NCBI GenBank assembly: GCA_937892735.1
Contig: CALBGL010000058.1
Span: 1-23,069, forward strand
Direction: 5' to 3'
DNA from: an uncultured Clostridia bacterium
GTDB lineage: Bacteria; Bacillota; Clostridia; Lachnospirales; Bianqueaceae
Length of the DNA: 23,069 nt
The notes below the pieces were generated by a model. That model ran no database searches. It was not told the DNA's origin and was given only the letters and a program-made list of their open reading frames with translations. Below are positions 21,737 to 23,069 of this stretch, piece after piece; the stretch's first letter is position 1; each line of letters starts with the position of its first letter. Both the position numbers and the translations under genes were made by a program.

Positions 21737-21748
21737 AGATCCATCTAT
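21735..21748. promoter_or_regulatory. ATAGATCCATCTAT dyad in the lysR-exporter gap
   Basis: A perfect six-pair dyad with a two-base centre. It lies at the start of transcription of lysR and between the -35 and -10 boxes of the possible exporter promoter, so one bound regulator could affect both. It is a candidate LysR site. Confidence 0.4.
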
Positions 21749-21803
21749 ATGAAAATAATAAATTACGTATAGGAACCATATTTTTTTCTTATAGGAGAGT
21801 GTC

Positions 21804-22676
21804 ATGGATTTAAAACAACTCATTTACTTTAACACTATTGCTGAAGAAGGCAGCATTTCTGCGGCCGCCAGAAGACTCCATATCTCTCAGCCACCGCTTT
21901 CTACCCAGATGCGCCTTTTAGAGGAGGAGCTTGGATGCGTGCTCTTCGAGCGAGGCGCTCGCCACATTCACCTGACAGAGGCAGGACAACTTCTCTATGC
22001 GCGCGCACGTACTCTGCTTTCTCTCGCTGATTCGACGAAACGAGAACTCCGGGATTATCAGGAAGGTACCCAAGGCATTCTTCGTCTGGGCGTTGTTTCC
22101 TCTATCAGCGGAACTATGCTGCAGCAATGGCTCGTGACCTTTCATGAGTCCCATCCTCAAGTTCGTTTCAATATTGCGGAAGCCAATACATATCAGTTGC
22201 AGGATCAGCTTGCCTCTGGCAGTATAGAACTCGCCATCATCCGTACTCCTTTCTCTGAGAATGGGTTGAAGTATCATTATCTGCCCGCGGAACCTATGCT
22301 GGCTGCAGGGCTTCCCTCTTTCTTTTCCTCTTTACCCCAGGATACTCTTTCTCTAGAGCAGCTCTCCCACTTCCCGCTGCTCATCTATCATCGCTGGGAA
22401 CGCGTTTTGACAGATCTGTTTTCCAAGGCGCATTTAGAGCCCTACATTTTGTGCAATAATGAAGATGCCAGGACGACTCTTCTTTTCGCGCAAGGCGGTC
22501 TTGGCATCGGCGTCGTTCCCCAGTCCGCCCGTTCTCTTGACCACGATGCTTCTCTTGTATTTAAGACCATAGAAAGCCAGGCATTGGCCTCCCACATTGC
22601 TGTGGCCTGGAGCCCTTCCGGATATCTTTCCGCATTAGCTCAACATTTCATTCAGCATATCCTTCATTTCTTCTAG
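21804..22676 (+). CDS. LysR-family transcriptional regulator
   Basis: A 290-residue LysR regulator of normal length. The N-terminal winged HTH (1-60) reads MDLKQLIYFNTIAEEGSISA then AARRLHISQPPLSTQMRLLE, followed by the linker helix and a type-2 periplasmic-binding-like effector domain (about 90-290, GILRLGVVSSISGTMLQQWL). The start ATG has AGGAGAG upstream. It is divergent from the ABC exporter pair, the classical LysR layout, and 74 bases upstream of a NatA-like ATPase on the same strand. Either could be its target. The inducer cannot be predicted from the sequence. Confidence 0.93.
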   Translation: MDLKQLIYFNTIAEEGSISAAARRLHISQPPLSTQMRLLEEELGCVLFERGARHIHLTEAGQLLYARARTLLSLADSTKRELRDYQEGTQGILRLGVVSSISGTMLQQWLVTFHESHPQVRFNIAEANTYQLQDQLASGSIELAIIRTPFSENGLKYHYLPAEPMLAAGLPSFFSSLPQDTLSLEQLSHFPLLIYHRWERVLTDLFSKAHLEPYILCNNEDARTTLLFAQGGLGIGVVPQSARSLDHDASLVFKTIESQALASHIAVAWSPSGYLSALAQHFIQHILHFF

Positions 22677-22683
22677 ATTTTAC

Positions 22684-22712
22684 TTGTGCTTTGTGCAAAA
22701 ATACATTATACT
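22684..22712 (+). promoter_or_regulatory. Promoter of the natA-like gene, TTGTGC-17-TATACT
   Basis: TTGTGC (22684-22689) and TATACT (22707-22712) with a 17-nt spacer, directly after the lysR stop. It gives a leader of about 30 nt with AAAGGAG before the ATG. Confidence 0.6.
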
Positions 22713-22750
22713 GGGAATGATTTATTCTTATCGAAGAGAAAGGAGTATCT

Positions 22751-23069
22751 ATGAAAGAAATTTTAAAGGTGGAGGGACTCTGTAAAACCTTTCATCTCTC
22801 CGCAAAACAACAGAAATTGGAAAAGACCCATGATAAAGTACGAATCGCCGTGGATCATCTAAACTTTACGGCCAATGAAGGGGAAATCTTCGGACTGCTG
22901 GGTCCCAATGGCGCTGGAAAGACAACCACACTGCGGATGTTGGCCACACTGATCAAGCCCGATTCTGGGGATGCTGTCGTCGATGGCTCCAGTATTGTAA
23001 AAGCACCGGATCAGGTTCGTTCTAAAATCGGTTTTCTTACTAGCGAATTAAAATTGGAAGATTTTTTTA
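22751..23069 (+). CDS. NatA-like ABC transporter ATP-binding protein (partial, cut by window end)
   Basis: The first 106 residues of an ABC ATPase that runs off the right edge. Opening MKEILKVEGLCKTFHLS is followed by a charged insertion (about 17-31), then IAVDHLNFTANEGEIFGLLG and Walker A GPNGAGKTT (51-59), with LRMLATLIKPDSGDAVVDG and IGFLTSELKLEDFF after it. The latter segment and the insertion resemble NatA, the ATPase of the NatAB sodium exporter, which would be followed by a membrane permease. The signature and Walker B motifs lie outside the window, so the assignment rests on the N-terminal part only. The ATG has AAAGGAG seven bases upstream. Confidence 0.85.
   Translation, partial: MKEILKVEGLCKTFHLSAKQQKLEKTHDKVRIAVDHLNFTANEGEIFGLLGPNGAGKTTTLRMLATLIKPDSGDAVVDGSSIVKAPDQVRSKIGFLTSELKLEDFF

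Overview
The window looks like the chromosome of a spore-forming, anaerobic Clostridia, most likely Lachnospiraceae. Reasons: a sporulation regulator (spoIIID) with a sigma-E-like promoter, a T-box leader on a branched-chain amino acid operon, a citramalate-synthase-type operon, TTGACA-17-TATAAT promoters and strong AGGAGG ribosome binding sites. I see no insertion sequence, CRISPR array, tRNA or rRNA gene inside the window. The species assignment is inference from gene content only.

Layout. (1) 1-150: two near-identical promoter modules firing leftwards out of the window, of the type seen before rRNA operons. (2) 158-1267: a HAD phosphatase and a small protein of unknown function with its own promoter and a foldable 5' leader, both leftward. 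(3) 1282-11207: one leftward operon, promoter - Leu-type T-box - ilvN - ilvC - cimA - leuC - leuD - leuB - ilvD - ilvB, covering acetolactate synthase, ketol-acid reductoisomerase, dihydroxy-acid dehydratase, citramalate synthase and isopropylmalate isomerase/dehydrogenase. Together these make valine from pyruvate, make 2-oxobutanoate from pyruvate plus acetyl-CoA (threonine-independent isoleucine synthesis), and supply all of the leucine branch except a dedicated leuA. (4) 11475-14035: leftward rpsU and a tgt-ybaK-yajC cluster (tRNA modification, tRNA proofreading, Sec accessory). (5) 14073-14696: a rightward XRE-cupin regulator behind a consensus promoter and a strong operator-like dyad. (6) 14697-15559: a gene-poor stretch with one consensus promoter, a doubtful small ORF and a 14-bp inverted repeat. 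(7) 15560-17620: a leftward padR - DUF2812 - GNAT operon with overlapping stop/start codons and a dyad next to its promoter. (8) 17647-18126: spoIIID with a long hairpin downstream. (9) 18160-21688: two leftward ABC exporter half-transporters forming a heterodimer with one canonical and one degenerate ATP site. (10) 21708-23069: a divergent LysR regulator, then the start of a NatA-like ABC ATPase cut by the window edge.

Most of the coding content is well-known housekeeping or accessory metabolism. I found no convincing undescribed multi-gene system. The items most worth a second look are regulatory: the operator-like dyads of the XRE-cupin and padR genes, the alternative leader structure before the small unknown protein, the orphan promoter near 15,150, the Leu-specifier T-box over a mixed Val/Ile/Leu operon that contains cimA, and a ketol-acid reductoisomerase cofactor loop that suggests NADH use.
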